In this document: positions 49,916-59,786 of the stretch, piece after piece
Position numbering within the stretch: position 1 is the stretch's first letter
Layout of the letters: each line of letters begins with the position of its first letter
Assembly (NCBI GenBank): GCA_963210315.1
Contig: OY723295.1
Coordinates: 1,714,501 to 1,778,500, forward strand
Length of the DNA stretch: 64,000 nt
From: Rhynchopus euleeides
Lineage: Eukaryota > Euglenozoa > Diplonemea > Diplonemida > Diplonemidae
Reading direction: 5' to 3'
Translations under genes and position numbers: made by a program
The notes under the pieces: generated by a model
Told to the model about the DNA's origin: nothing
Seen by the model: the letters and a program-made list of their open reading frames with translations, nothing else
Databases searched by the model: none

Positions 49916-51066
49916 TCAAGTGTGATCAGCATACCGCATGGGCGTGAGCGTGGTGATTGTGTGTGTGTCGGGTACGGGCGGGTTGCGATGGTGGTGGGGG
50001 GTGGGGTGGGGGCACTATGGGTGCCGTGATACAATGCACCCACGTGCTCCCCGCCCCCCATCTTTCCATCTCTTCTCTTCACCCGCCGAATACAAAAGTC
50101 TGAAAAGTGCACTTTATACCCATGATTCCTATGGGGCCACAACCGCATTGCACACACACACACGCATGGCTGTCCCGGATACACTCAGCCTGTGTGTGTG
50201 GTGCGGGCGGCGTGGCGTTTCCCCCCTCCCTTCTTCTTCCTTTTGTTAGGTTAGGATTTTCTTGCCCTTCTGCCCCCCCTCTGTGCTGCTGTGCGGTGTG
50301 GCACGCCCTTCTCACGGCCCCTCAACTCTTCTGCATGAGGACCCTTAGTGGGGAACGGGCCACCTCTGCTTTTTGCTGCACGCCCTTCCAACTTGTCCAA
50401 TCCGGCACACGCCCCGTCACAGCGGCGCAGCGTGTCCCTCCCACCCCCCTCCCTTGCCCCGCCCCCACAACGGGGGCGCTTGGCGGGGGGTGGGTGTGGG
50501 GCACAGCTCGCTGCTGTGGCGGCTGTGTGTGCTGGGGGACATCCAAAGGTGGGACGGGCATTGCCGATCTGCCGCTCTGCTTGGGTTGTTCTGCGCAGCT
50601 GTGCCACTATCTGTTCGCTTTCCCGTGTTTTATCCCGCCATTCCACACGCAACATCCAACACTTGCATTTTTCTCCCTGCCGATAATTTGCCATGATATG
50701 ATCCGATTTGCTTTGCTATGCTATATGCTATGCTATCAAATGACATCCCCGGTGTGCGGGAGGCACAGTGTGTGTGCCTCTCTCCCGTCTTCAGCACATC
50801 CTTTTCTTCTGGGCACTGCCCTGCTGCGGCAGGCAGAACTGCTGTGCGTGTCGCCCCGCTGTGTGGTTTGTTGCTGGTTCCAGGTAGATGGGCGACGAAC
50901 GCATGTTGATACAGGCCAGCAATCCCCTCCTCCCCTCCCTTTCGTATCACCAGATGTCCCATCATCCCCCCCTTCCTGGCTTCTGCCACCACCACCACCA
51001 CCACCACATCACACCAGGAGGGCCACTTCTTACACAACCCTCCCACGCCTCCCCTCCCGGCATCTG
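49916..51066. other. Intergenic spacer / 5' flank of the GT-A-like gene
   Basis: No separate gene supported, although one frame stays open across much of it into the next gene; the translation is compositional (Cys/Pro/Leu-rich). A (CCA)n run at 50985-51006 followed by CATCACACCAG (ending ~51018) is the likely acceptor. Confidence 0.4.
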
Positions 51067-52975
51067 ATGGGAGACTCCGACAGGGAGCTCGTTGCCTACC
51101 TCCAGAAGAAGGATGTTGCCTCCCTCGTGGACAGCCTGCTGGGTGCTGTCGGGGAGGAGCGGGCCCAGGACCCGCTGCTGGCGCTGTACAGGTCGGTGCA
51201 CCAGCAGGTCCACCAGAAGGCCGCTGCCCTCAGCGCTGAGATAGCGGGCGTCTTCGACCTCCGGGAGGCCACCCACCACAAGGTGTGCCAGCGGGTTGCT
51301 GACGACCTCCTTGACATCTACCCATGCGAGTCGCTGCTGGGCGTCTTGGAGGACGAGGTCTGCCGCGACAGCTCACGACACGCCCCGGCATTCCACGTCG
51401 GTGTCAAGCTCGCCAGGTCGCGCCTCGCCCTGCGCGACACAGCCGAGGTGCCCCCACACACCCTCACTGTTGTCGTCCCCCTCCACAACGACTCACACCT
51501 CCTCTCGAGCAGGACGGAGCACACCCACGGGCAGGACGTCGTCAGGCGGAAGCAGCAGCAGCTCGCCTGGCTGTATGCGGACCGCCCCGACTGCGAGCAC
51601 ACCCTCCTCTTCGCCGACGCCTGCTACACCAGCAGCTGCGGGGGCGTGGTGGCGGACATGCTCAAGGCCCACCCCCTGCCCAACGTGTCTGTTGCGCGGG
51701 GCGAGCCCGACGCCTCTCTGGAGGCATCCCCTCGTGGCGCCGCTCTGCGCCACGGGCTGCGCGTGGCCTGCGAGGCGGGGACCGGGGGCAAGCCGCATGT
51801 GGTGGTGGTGTCCGATGCCTCGCTGTCGGCAGACCTGGGGCAGTGCGGCGCGATGGTGCGGCGGCTGCTGCAGCGCGGGGCTCCGGAGTGCCTGCTGGGG
51901 GTGGGGGCAGGTGTGCCGGGTGGCGTGCAGTGCCTGCGGCGCAGCGAGACTGCAGGGGCTGTTGAGGGGTGCGGCCGTGTCCCGGCGGTGCACCTCTCTG
52001 TCGAGGCCCTCCTGTCCGCCCGTCTCCTGCCCCCCCTGAGGCACGTGGCGGAGCCGAACGCGCCGCTTCTGGCGGCGGGGGCGGCAGCGCTGCGGCGGGT
52101 GCTGGGTTCCCTCGTGGCGTGCCACCCGATGTGTGCGGCGGAGGTGGCGATGCACGTCGCGCTGTCGGCGCCGCCGCCGCAGCAGTCGTCCGTCGGGGTG
52201 CACCCCGTGTGTGTCGTGGCCAGCCTGCAGGACCTGGAGGCGGTGCGGATCAACCCCCTCAAGCGGTATTTCACCAGCGTGGCGGCGCATGTGTCCCTCT
52301 ATGCGATGTTCAAACACCACCTGGAGCCCTGGGTATGGACAAAGCGTGGAAGTGATGCAGCTATCCGTTGCCCTGCATCAGGGGTGGGTGGGAGGTGGGG
52401 TGTGGGCAACACTTCGGCGTGTCTGTATGCAGGGATTAAACGTCTCCCCTGGGAGCAGTTCTGGGGTGCTCTTCTTCTCGCAAAAGAGGATGAGAGGAAT
52501 TGCGCCAAAGAGACCCACCGCAGTTGGGCAACGACCTCCCGCATGTGTATAGGCTGTGGAGGGACCACACACCCCTTCCCTTGTGCAGGAGACAGTGCCA
52601 GATGTGTCGTGGGCGACATTTGCAGCTTCGTTGGAGCCGGAGTCCTACAAGGCGTTGATTGACGGGCTGCTTGCATCCATTGTATGCCTCCAGGGCTGTT
52701 ATGATGCGGCGGGTGGTTCCACACCCCCCACCCCAGTGCAGCCCCACAGGGTCCCTCCCTCACCCGCGCCAACACACAACACACACGCAGCCATCCCCCC
52801 CTCCCCCTTTTGCCCTGCAGAACACCTTATACCTGCCACTGCACCCCCCCCCTCCACCCCCGCCTCCACACAGGACAGCAAGGAGGATCCAAACACACGC
52901 CACCCAGCGGTGATGTCACTGTCCCTGGAACAGGCCACCGCGCTTGCCACAGGCGACTCTGTGACAGTGCACTGA
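51067..52975 (+). CDS. Glycosyltransferase-like (GT-A fold) protein, 3 exons
   Basis: Proposed exons 51067-52332, 52589-52681 and 52874-52975; phase 0, donors GTATGG and GTATGC, acceptors GTGCAG and CACACAG. The product is 486 residues. After a helical N-terminus (~1-125), LTVVVPLHND begins a Rossmann-like region. In it, RGAALRHGLRVACEAG followed by KPHVVVVSDASLSADLGQCG matches the family-2 glycosyltransferase pattern 'G-[AK]-A-[LV]-R-x-G...[VL]-x-[FV]-x-D-A-D-[LM]-S'. The metal-binding DxD reads SDAS-L-S, so the second acidic residue is missing. No transmembrane segment is seen. It may be an inactive or metal-independent relative; the fold call is by motif only. The last exon could instead start at 52821, giving a Pro-rich end; the chosen acceptor follows the longer pyrimidine tract. 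Confidence 0.6.
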
Positions 52976-53657
52976 CAGGGGGGGGGGGAGGGAGGGCTGC
53001 ATGCGATTGGACCCCACCAAATCCCACCCCCCCCACACACACCCCTCAGCCTTGCCCCTGCACTCCTTGTTGCCTGCCAGCACCCACAGGCTGCTATTGC
53101 CTCTGCCATCCACCTGCCTGCCGGCAGTGGATGGCCAGCCAAGGCACGCCTCGGGAAAAACACGCTAGCCTCACCCTCCCCCCTCCCCCCCTTAGCCTGC
53201 TTGACAAGTGGAGGGCGAGAAACTAACTCTCTCTCTCTCTCGCTCGTTGTGATCCGCCTTTCTTCGACTCCTGCCCATCCCGCCCGTTCCCAGCCCCTGT
53301 GCCCGGGTTCCCCCGGGACAGCTGTGCTGCTGCGGCTGTGCGGTTGGGACAGAGGTGGTGGTGGGTGAATCGGGGGGTTTTTTTTGCGGGGGGAGGGTGT
53401 CGGAGCAACACAGCTACATAACAGCTAAACAGGGCGGGGGGTGGTGGTGGGGCTGAAGGGAATTGTCCCGCCCAACAGAGCATAGGCAGCCCACCCCCAC
53501 ACCCCACCGCCACCCCCCCGCGCCACCGCACTGCTGAGCGAACTCCCTTCCACTCCCTTCCGCTGCCCCCACAACACACCCACAGGGAGGGGCGGGGTGT
53601 GTGTGGAGCTGGCCACCCTTCTCTCTCGCCCACCCCACCCACCTGCCCTCTCTCGGC
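52976..53657 (+). other. Intergenic spacer
   Basis: No gene supported. CT-rich (TCTCTCTCTCTC at 53227-53240) and G-rich near 52977-52990. CCACAACACACCCACAG (ending ~53585) or the C/T tract just before the ATG probably provides the acceptor for the next gene. Confidence 0.4.
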
Positions 53658-54698
53658 ATGAGCATCGGCCCTGAGGTGCGTGGGGATGGGCGGTGCGGCG
53701 TGCCGTCCTGCCAGGACTATGACTTCCTCCCCGTGAAGTGTGCGAAGTGCAGTGGCGTGTTCTGCTCGGAGCACAGCGGGTTCGAATCCCACCGCTGCCG
53801 CGGGCACCACGATAGGAAGGTGCCGGACTGCCCGATGTGCGGGCAGATGGTGATCCTCAAGGGAGGCGTCGATCCCGACACAGCGGTGATGCGGCACATC
53901 GATGCGGGGTGCCCCAGGGAGTCGGCGGAGCCGCCGACCGTCACCGAGAGGTTTAACTTCTGCTCCCATGCGGGGTGCCGCACCAACGAGCACGTCCCCA
54001 TCATCTGCAGGGAGTGCGGCAACCAATACTGCATCGAGCACCGCAACGAGGATGCCCACAACTGCAGGTCGCTCCGCAAGGAATCCGCCCCTCAGGCGCC
54101 GAGGCCGCTCCCGCCACCACCATCCGCTTCCACCACCACCAGCAGCAGCAGCAGACCTGCGGAGCAGGCATCTCCTGCTGGAGGAGGTGCGCCCGGCGTG
54201 TCTTTGGGATATCCCGGTGTCCGGTTTCAGAATGCGGTGGACAAGCCGTATGTCCTGAAGAAGGACTCTTCGAGCATGGGGCTGGCGGTGCACTTCCCGC
54301 CGGGGTCGCGTGTGTCGCCCTGCTATGTGCGGATCCCGAAGTCGTGGAGCATAGGCAAGCTCCTCGACGGGGCCTGCAGCAAAGGGGGGTGCCGGAATGA
54401 CAACAACAAGGTGGGCCCGGAGCTGAGAATACGCGCCTTCAGCCTGATGTCCTTCGACGAGCTGCAGCCGTCGGCGCGGGCGGACTGCGTGCTGAATGAG
54501 GGCGACGCGGTGCTGCTGTGCCGGCTGCAGAAGCTCCCCGACGAGGTGATGGCGGAGGCCATGCACTTCGTCTGGCCCCTCGACAGAGGCTCGGGCTCCG
54601 CCTCCGCCGGAGCCTCCGGCAAATGGTCCTGCCCCTGCTGCACCCTCGAGAACCCCGCCACCGCCTCCACCTGCACCCTCTGTGGTGCAAAGCGCTAG
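53658..54698 (+). CDS. ZFAND-type AN1 zinc-finger protein with ubiquitin-like and RanBP2-type domains
   Basis: Intronless, 346 residues, start MSIGPEVRGDG. Domains in order: AN1 finger 1 (~13-50, CGVPSCQDYDFLPVKCAKCS then GVFCSEHSGFESHRC); a C2HC finger (CPMCGQMVILKGGVDPDTAV then MRHIDAGC, ~58-85); AN1 finger 2 (~98-135, CSHAGCRTNEHVPIICRECG then NQYCIEHRNEDAHNC); a Ser/Pro linker; a ubiquitin-like domain (~210-305) with IPKSWSIGKLLDGACSKGGC and RNDNNK; and a RanBP2/NZF-type finger (319-344, WSCPCCTLENPATASTCTLC). AN1-C2HC-AN1 is the ZFAND2 arrangement, while the ubiquitin-like part resembles ZFAND1. Those proteins link p97/VCP and the 26S proteasome to stress-damaged proteins. The last finger may bind ubiquitin. 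The combination of all five parts in one chain is unusual. All zinc ligands appear intact. Confidence 0.9.
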   Translation: MSIGPEVRGDGRCGVPSCQDYDFLPVKCAKCSGVFCSEHSGFESHRCRGHHDRKVPDCPMCGQMVILKGGVDPDTAVMRHIDAGCPRESAEPPTVTERFNFCSHAGCRTNEHVPIICRECGNQYCIEHRNEDAHNCRSLRKESAPQAPRPLPPPPSASTTTSSSSRPAEQASPAGGGAPGVSLGYPGVRFQNAVDKPYVLKKDSSSMGLAVHFPPGSRVSPCYVRIPKSWSIGKLLDGACSKGGCRNDNNKVGPELRIRAFSLMSFDELQPSARADCVLNEGDAVLLCRLQKLPDEVMAEAMHFVWPLDRGSGSASAGASGKWSCPCCTLENPATASTCTLCGAKR

Positions 54699-56133
54699 CC
54701 CCCTGTGGATAGGGTGTGGACACGTGAGAGGGTGCAGGTGGGGTGGTGGGGGGAGAAGCGAGTGAGAGAGAGAGAGAGAGGGGGAGGTGTGTGTGTGCCT
54801 TTTTTTCTAGCTTCCCCATACACGCACACAGCAAAGGTACGGCACCTGCCGTCCCCCCCTCTCCTCCTCCCTCTCGTCTTCTGTGCATGGGTGCTGCCTG
54901 GGGAGGGGTGGCAGGTGTGGCTTGGTGTTGGGGAGGCAGGGTGTTGTTTCAAACGAGCAGAGCCACCACAGAGCAGAGATGAGAGCACCAGGGTGGGGGG
55001 GGCACGGTCCACCAGGCCCCCTGGGCATTGGCGGAGTCGGCTGCAGCCCATGGCGGTGGTCTCCCTGTCCCCCCTGGTTAGAACCCTGACTCGGCCACCG
55101 TGGGTGGGTGGGGTGGGGGGGGTGGTGGTGGTGTTGGTGTTGGTTGGCTGAGGTGCTCTCTCTCTGTGATGTGTGAAAGCTTGGGAGCGCAGGGTGGGGG
55201 ATGCCTGGGGGGCGGGGCGGCTGCCCTGGCGGCACAGTTGGCGTCCCTCGGGGTGTGCTGCTTCGCCCATGACGCCTCTGTCCCGCATCAACTCCCCCCA
55301 CGACCACTCCCCATCCCCCGCCCCCCCCGGTTTCCATTGATCTGCCTTGTACAACATATCTGGTGTAGTGACTACAAAAAGGACTAATATTGCAAGCGCT
55401 GCTGGGAGAGCTACTTTTCCATTCACTCCCCCGGTTTCCGCTTATAGTTTGAGCGATTTGGCAGTCTTGGCACCGGACGAATGCCCTTCATCCCTCACGG
55501 CGCGGTCGTACTGTCAGTTTCCCTGCAGATTCTCAGGTCGGCTGATATTTTTGTTGTGACCATGCCCGCCGCACGTGCTTCACTGCGTCACCCCCTCGCC
55601 CTCAAGAGAGGAACTCGCTGACGCTTCGGCTGACGTGAACGGTGGAGGGGGCCGTCCTCCTCATATACCAACAGGCGCTGAACAGCCCCTCCTCTTCTGT
55701 CGACGGGGTTTCGGTCGCATTTTGGCTGAGGCTGTGTCCTTATCCATTTCATTTCGGGTCTCGCCAGGTCGGGCCATCGCGCATTCACCAGCACGGCAGC
55801 CTGGTCGCCCAACAGCCTCACCGCCATCTCCTCCGGCGCCACGAACCCCTGCCCAGCGGTGTCCCCGCTGCCAGCGCGCTGGGTGGCCCACCCACGACAT
55901 AGGGAAAGGCTGCAGGGGAACGGGATGGAGGAATCTCGAGGAGACGTACCCGCAGGGCGCATGGGGGGGGATCCCCCTTTTCAAGTGAGAGGCAGTGGGG
56001 GGGGGGGGGGCCTCGCTACCAGGCACAGCTCGTCAGTCAGTGGGGGGGGGGAGTGGGCCGTCGCTATGTTTGTATGAGCAGGATGGAAAGTAAGACGCTT
56101 ATTGGGTAGAACCACACACCTCACACCACGCAG
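54699..56133. other. Intergenic spacer
   Basis: No gene supported. GAGAGAGAGAGAG near 54763-54780, GGTGGTGGTGGTGTTGGTGT near 55118-55145, and a G run at 55998-56010. A frame on the - strand at 55590-55960 stays open, but I cannot relate it to a family. CACACCACGCAG ends at 56133, directly abutting the next ATG. Confidence 0.4.
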
Positions 56134-57474
56134 ATGATAGCCCGCAAGATGTTGCTGCGCAGCACTGCCCTCGTGGCGCTGCTCGTGGGGGTGCACAGCG
56201 CGGGTGCTGCTGCGGACATAATAGCACCAGAGCTGTTCCCCTCCCAGTGCACTGATGATCTAGAGGTGCTTGGTGAGGGTGACACCCGCATCACACACTT
56301 GAACTACAGCAACAACGAGAACCACTGCTGGCGCATCGAGTGTCACAGCGTTGTGCAGCTGACGTGGCTCGTCTTCGACACTGAAAGACGTCATGGCTCC
56401 GTACTGATCTATCGTGAGAGTGACGGCGCCTTCCCACTGGAGCAGACGCTGCACGGTACGTCCCTTCCTCCGACGATGCATTACCAGGGTCCTGTGGTGG
56501 TCCGGCTCACCAGTGATGATTCCGTAGTGCGGGGTAGCTTTGATTTGCAGATCGTGTGTTCCGCACCAACACCGGCCCCGCATGCCACTCCTGTCCCGAC
56601 AGCAGTACCACCTCCAACCTCTGCACCTGCCACTGTGTTCTGCCGCACCACGCAGGACTGCAGGCACTGGCTGCTGGACGGTGCATCGACCTGCGAGCAA
56701 GGCGGGTGTGTGTGCCACACGCCAGGGTACAGGGCCGCCTCCCCCTCGGTGCCGCTGTGCGTGGCCGATGGGGCGTCGCATGTGCGGGTCTCCTTCACGG
56801 TGCTCTACGAGGCGGCAACCCTGTCGCAGTGGACAGAGGCGACGGAGGTTGAGTTCAAAGCCCTGCTGGGCGGGGTGCTGGGGGAGGTGGCACAGGTGGA
56901 TGCCGTTGTGGTGCAGGGCGGGCTGTGGGTGGTGGGGCTCGTGCAGGCGGAGGTGGCACACGCGGACCTCATCTCTGGGACTGCGTCGCTTGCGGATGCT
57001 CTGAACGCAGCGGGTGCGGCACGGCGCGAAGCGACGGTGCTTGCACCGGGCAACCTGGGCCATGTGTCCAGTGCAGGCGTTCACCACGGGCTGGCCTGCA
57101 CATCCGGTTGGGCCGTGCATGCTGTGCCCGACACGCAAGGGATGTGCCAGGCAGTGCAGTGCACGTTGGGTGCACCGCGCGTGCAGTTCGCGGGGCAGTT
57201 CCGCTGTGTGCTTCAGACAGGGTTTGGAGGGTCGCCTGCAACGGTGGCACCTGCGACACCAGGCCCTCTGCCCACGTCGGAGTCGGATGAGTCGGGCGGG
57301 CTGAGTGAAGCACAGAAGATCGGCATCGGTGTCGGTGTTGGTGGGGCCGTGCTTCTGTGTGCGCTGGCTTTGGCTGTGTTTGCATGTTGCAAGTCGCGCG
57401 CCCGAGACCCCCCACAGAGGACACAGAACGAACCCTTCCCACAGAGGATACATAACGAACCCATCGAACCATAG
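56134..57474 (+). CDS. Type I membrane protein with CUB-like ectodomain
   Basis: Intronless, 446 residues. An AG acceptor immediately precedes ATG 56134; a second in-frame ATG lies five codons later, so the true start may be 56149. Signal peptide MIARKMLLRSTALVALLVGV...AGAAA. Residues ~30-137 resemble a CUB domain (CTDDLEVLG...THLNYSNNENHCWRIECHSV, SVLIYRESDGAFPLE, VVVRLTSDDSVVRGSFDLQI). A Pro/Thr linker follows, then a Cys-rich EGF-like stretch (CRTTQDCRHWLLDGASTCEQ then GGCVCHTPGYR). Next is a region of ~90 residues with the alternating hydrophobic pattern of a SEA-like module, and another Cys pair. A single transmembrane helix (~396-419, IGIGVGVGGAVLLCALALAV) ends in a Cys-Cys-Lys stop. 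The 27-residue tail repeats a QR-x-x-NEP motif. Likely a surface receptor or adhesin; ligand unknown. Confidence 0.75.
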   Translation: MIARKMLLRSTALVALLVGVHSAGAAADIIAPELFPSQCTDDLEVLGEGDTRITHLNYSNNENHCWRIECHSVVQLTWLVFDTERRHGSVLIYRESDGAFPLEQTLHGTSLPPTMHYQGPVVVRLTSDDSVVRGSFDLQIVCSAPTPAPHATPVPTAVPPPTSAPATVFCRTTQDCRHWLLDGASTCEQGGCVCHTPGYRAASPSVPLCVADGASHVRVSFTVLYEAATLSQWTEATEVEFKALLGGVLGEVAQVDAVVVQGGLWVVGLVQAEVAHADLISGTASLADALNAAGAARREATVLAPGNLGHVSSAGVHHGLACTSGWAVHAVPDTQGMCQAVQCTLGAPRVQFAGQFRCVLQTGFGGSPATVAPATPGPLPTSESDESGGLSEAQKIGIGVGVGGAVLLCALALAVFACCKSRARDPPQRTQNEPFPQRIHNEPIEP

Positions 57475-58734
57475 CCTGTGCGCAGTGGTGCCCCCTGTCC
57501 CTGTCCCTCTCCTCTCCTTCCCTTCCCGTCGAGTGGCGTACTTGGCAACCTCCCTTCCCACCCCCACCCAGCTGCCCTCATCATCACCCCCTCGTGTTGT
57601 GTCCCATGTGCCGCAAACACGTGACATCGTCTCCCAATGTGTGCCACGCTTCCGCTCACTTTTGTTCCCACCAAGGATGGTCTCCGCTGCGTATCCTGGG
57701 GAACAGTTGCTGCTGTCCTGGGCTTATCCTGCCCGTGTTGTTTCATTGGCATCATGAACGTACCTCTACGAGTGGTCCTGTGTGGTGTTGTGCTGTCTGC
57801 AGAGCTACGTTTCTACTGGGGGCCTTCGCTCTGTGCCACTGTGTGTCAAGCTGTGTCACTTCACAACCAGTTTTGTGAGGCACCTTTTCTCACCCTTCTG
57901 CACTTCTGATTGAAGGAACCCCGTATCTTTGGAGCTTGTTGTGTTGTCTTGCATCGCATCTTTCACCCCGAAGGCTCTGTGTCAGTGAAGGGGCCAGGTT
58001 ATCAAGCAGTCTGTTTTTGTGTCAATTCGTCGAAGTGGATATCGGTGGGAATCACGCACTCGCCACATATGCCGCACACCCTAGCACAGGCGTGGTGGGT
58101 TTGGCTGAGAGAGCAGAATTTCTCAGTCGAGAGTGAATTGTCATGGTTTCGAATTGTCAGCCCTTTCCCTCCGATCCAGCCAACAGTCGTTGTTGGTGAC
58201 CCGAGCAGAGGCATGGTGGTTTTGGCTGAGAGAGGAGGGCCTCCTTGTTGGCCCGTGCCTGTGTTTCACGTCAATGTGAATCAAGAGGAAGCTGCATGGT
58301 AAATCATATCTCTTTCTGCCTGATGCGAGGGAACCCCCATCACACCAAGCAGCACTTCCGAGCGGACGACCCCCGTGTCACTGCTTTTTTTAAACTCGAT
58401 ACCGCTTCCCCACTCGTGCACTACGTTTTGTAGTGTTGGCTCACTCGTGTTCGTCTCGTGTCGGATTCGGGCCAGGGATAGTGCCCTGTTTGGTGCCGTT
58501 TGTTCCCGCGTGGGGTACGCGGGTGGGTTGCCGTGCCTGGGCACGGAGACACCTCCCATTTCGCCAAAATTTTGAATGCGGCCTGACTTCGGTCATGCTC
58601 CGTTGTTTTGTTTGCCCGGCTGTCCGCGGCACCCATCAGGGTGCCCCGGTGTCTCGTCGTCTCATGCTTCTCTTTGTTTTAGTTTCTATACGTTACTGTC
58701 TTTTTGATTTCGAGGCCCGTCCTGTTCCGTGTTC
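57475..58734. other. Intergenic spacer with one miniature element
   Basis: No gene supported. The second copy of the GGCCTTCGCTC element is at about 57820-57912. The repeated phrases 'GTGGTTTTGGCTGAGAGAG' (58210) and 'GTGGGTTTGGCTGAGAGAG' (58098) form a short local duplication. The rest shows nothing recognisable. It may include the 3' end of the retrotransposon remnant that follows on the - strand. Confidence 0.4.
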
Positions 58735-59190
58735 ACCCTACCCCCCGGATTAGCTCGTCAGCAGATTCCTCTAGTAGGCCTGCGTCCATCAGGAAGCGCA
58801 GGGTTACCAGCGGCTTGGTGAAGAGCAGAGTGCGGAGGGAGGTGTCACCGATATGCTCTCGGCGCAGTGTTTTCATGCGTGGGCATGTTCGTATATTTTT
58901 ACCAACCACGCAGCCCGCCATCCGGCATGCCGCCCTCCAGCCGTTCGTTTTGTAGTCATGAAGTAGCCGGTGACGTCGGGTCGACCTTGGCACGTTGTGG
59001 TCCAGCGTGCAGGGCGCGGAGAGCGGATTGGCTGGTCGGCCGCCCCTCTGTGTGTGCTGCGATCAACTTCAGGGCCTCCCTGATCGCTGCGAGTTCCGCC
59101 TGATCGGACATCGCTCCGCAGCGGTGTTTCTGTATGGTTTGTCCGGTGGCAGGGTCGAGTAGTACCACTCCTGCGCCTCACCCGTCGGTG
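58735..59190 (-). pseudogene. Non-LTR retrotransposon remnant: RNase H domain and C-terminal end
   Basis: On the - strand, AYTDG (about 59175-59189) is followed by an in-frame TGA. GAGVVLLDPATGQTIQKHRC, SDQAELAAIREALKLIAAHT and SQSALRALHAGPQRAKVDPT come next. This is RNase H1 order: first Asp in YTDG, Glu in QAEL; the third Asp normally in '[TD]SQSAL' is lost here (RPTSQSAL). Further along, in other frames, MKTLRREHIGDTSLRTLLFT and KPLVTLRFLMDAGLLEESAD resemble the end of a retrotransposon polyprotein. Stop codons and frameshifts show that it is dead. The reverse transcriptase domain is not visible upstream. Confidence 0.65.
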
Positions 59191-59786
59191 TAGGCGTGTT
59201 GTTTTCAGTTTCATCACATCAACCCCCCCCCCTAACCTCCCTACGAATGGTCCTCGACTGGAGGTGTCCCACAGGGCTTTTGGCACTGTGCCCCCCTCGC
59301 ACAAACCCATCTGAAGTTGGGGCGGTGCGCTCAACCAAACGAATACCGGATCTGCCTTTCTTGCAGTTTGGTGGCAGCCTCGGATGTCGGGCGTCGTCAG
59401 ATTAGATTAGAAGAGCCTCAGACAAAAAGGGCCTTGTGTGTCGGGCAGCCTCCAGTGAGAGGACACTGCGTCAGGCAGCCCGACGGGATCGCATCTGTTC
59501 AGCTTTGCTGCTGATTTGTGTCGCCGTGCCACTCCGTTGCTGCTGCCAACCCCGCCCCGTGTCGCTCCCCCGGCCCCTCTGCCTCCGCCCCCCCTCCCTT
59601 GCGCCCTCTCACCCGAGCCTTCCTGCTGCCCTGCCCCCACTTCACACGCTTCACCCACGCCCTCTGCCACTCTTTCCCGCTGCCGCAGGTCCCCCCCCCC
59701 CCCCCTCCTCCTCCTCTACATTTACACATCCCATCCGTTTCTCAATTTCACCCCCCCCCCACCCCACCCCACCCCCCCGCCATGCG
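59191..59786. other. Intergenic spacer / 5' flank of the coiled-coil gene
   Basis: No gene supported. The region from 59520 to 59786 is extremely C/T-rich, with a C run at 59692-59704; GCTGCCGCAG (ending 59689) is an acceptor candidate ~100 nt before the ATG. Confidence 0.45.

Noticed and set aside
50107..51066. Extension of the GT-A-like gene 320 codons upstream
   Set aside because: The frame is open but Cys/Pro/Leu-rich, with acceptor-like CAG sites before ATG 51067; it looks like UTR.
53780..53800. GGTTCGAATCCC tRNA B-box consensus
   Set aside because: It lies inside the coding sequence of the AN1 finger protein and has no tRNA structure around it.
55588..56026. - strand frame suspected as a retroelement piece
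   Set aside because: No reverse transcriptase, endonuclease or RNase H motif could be seen in any frame.
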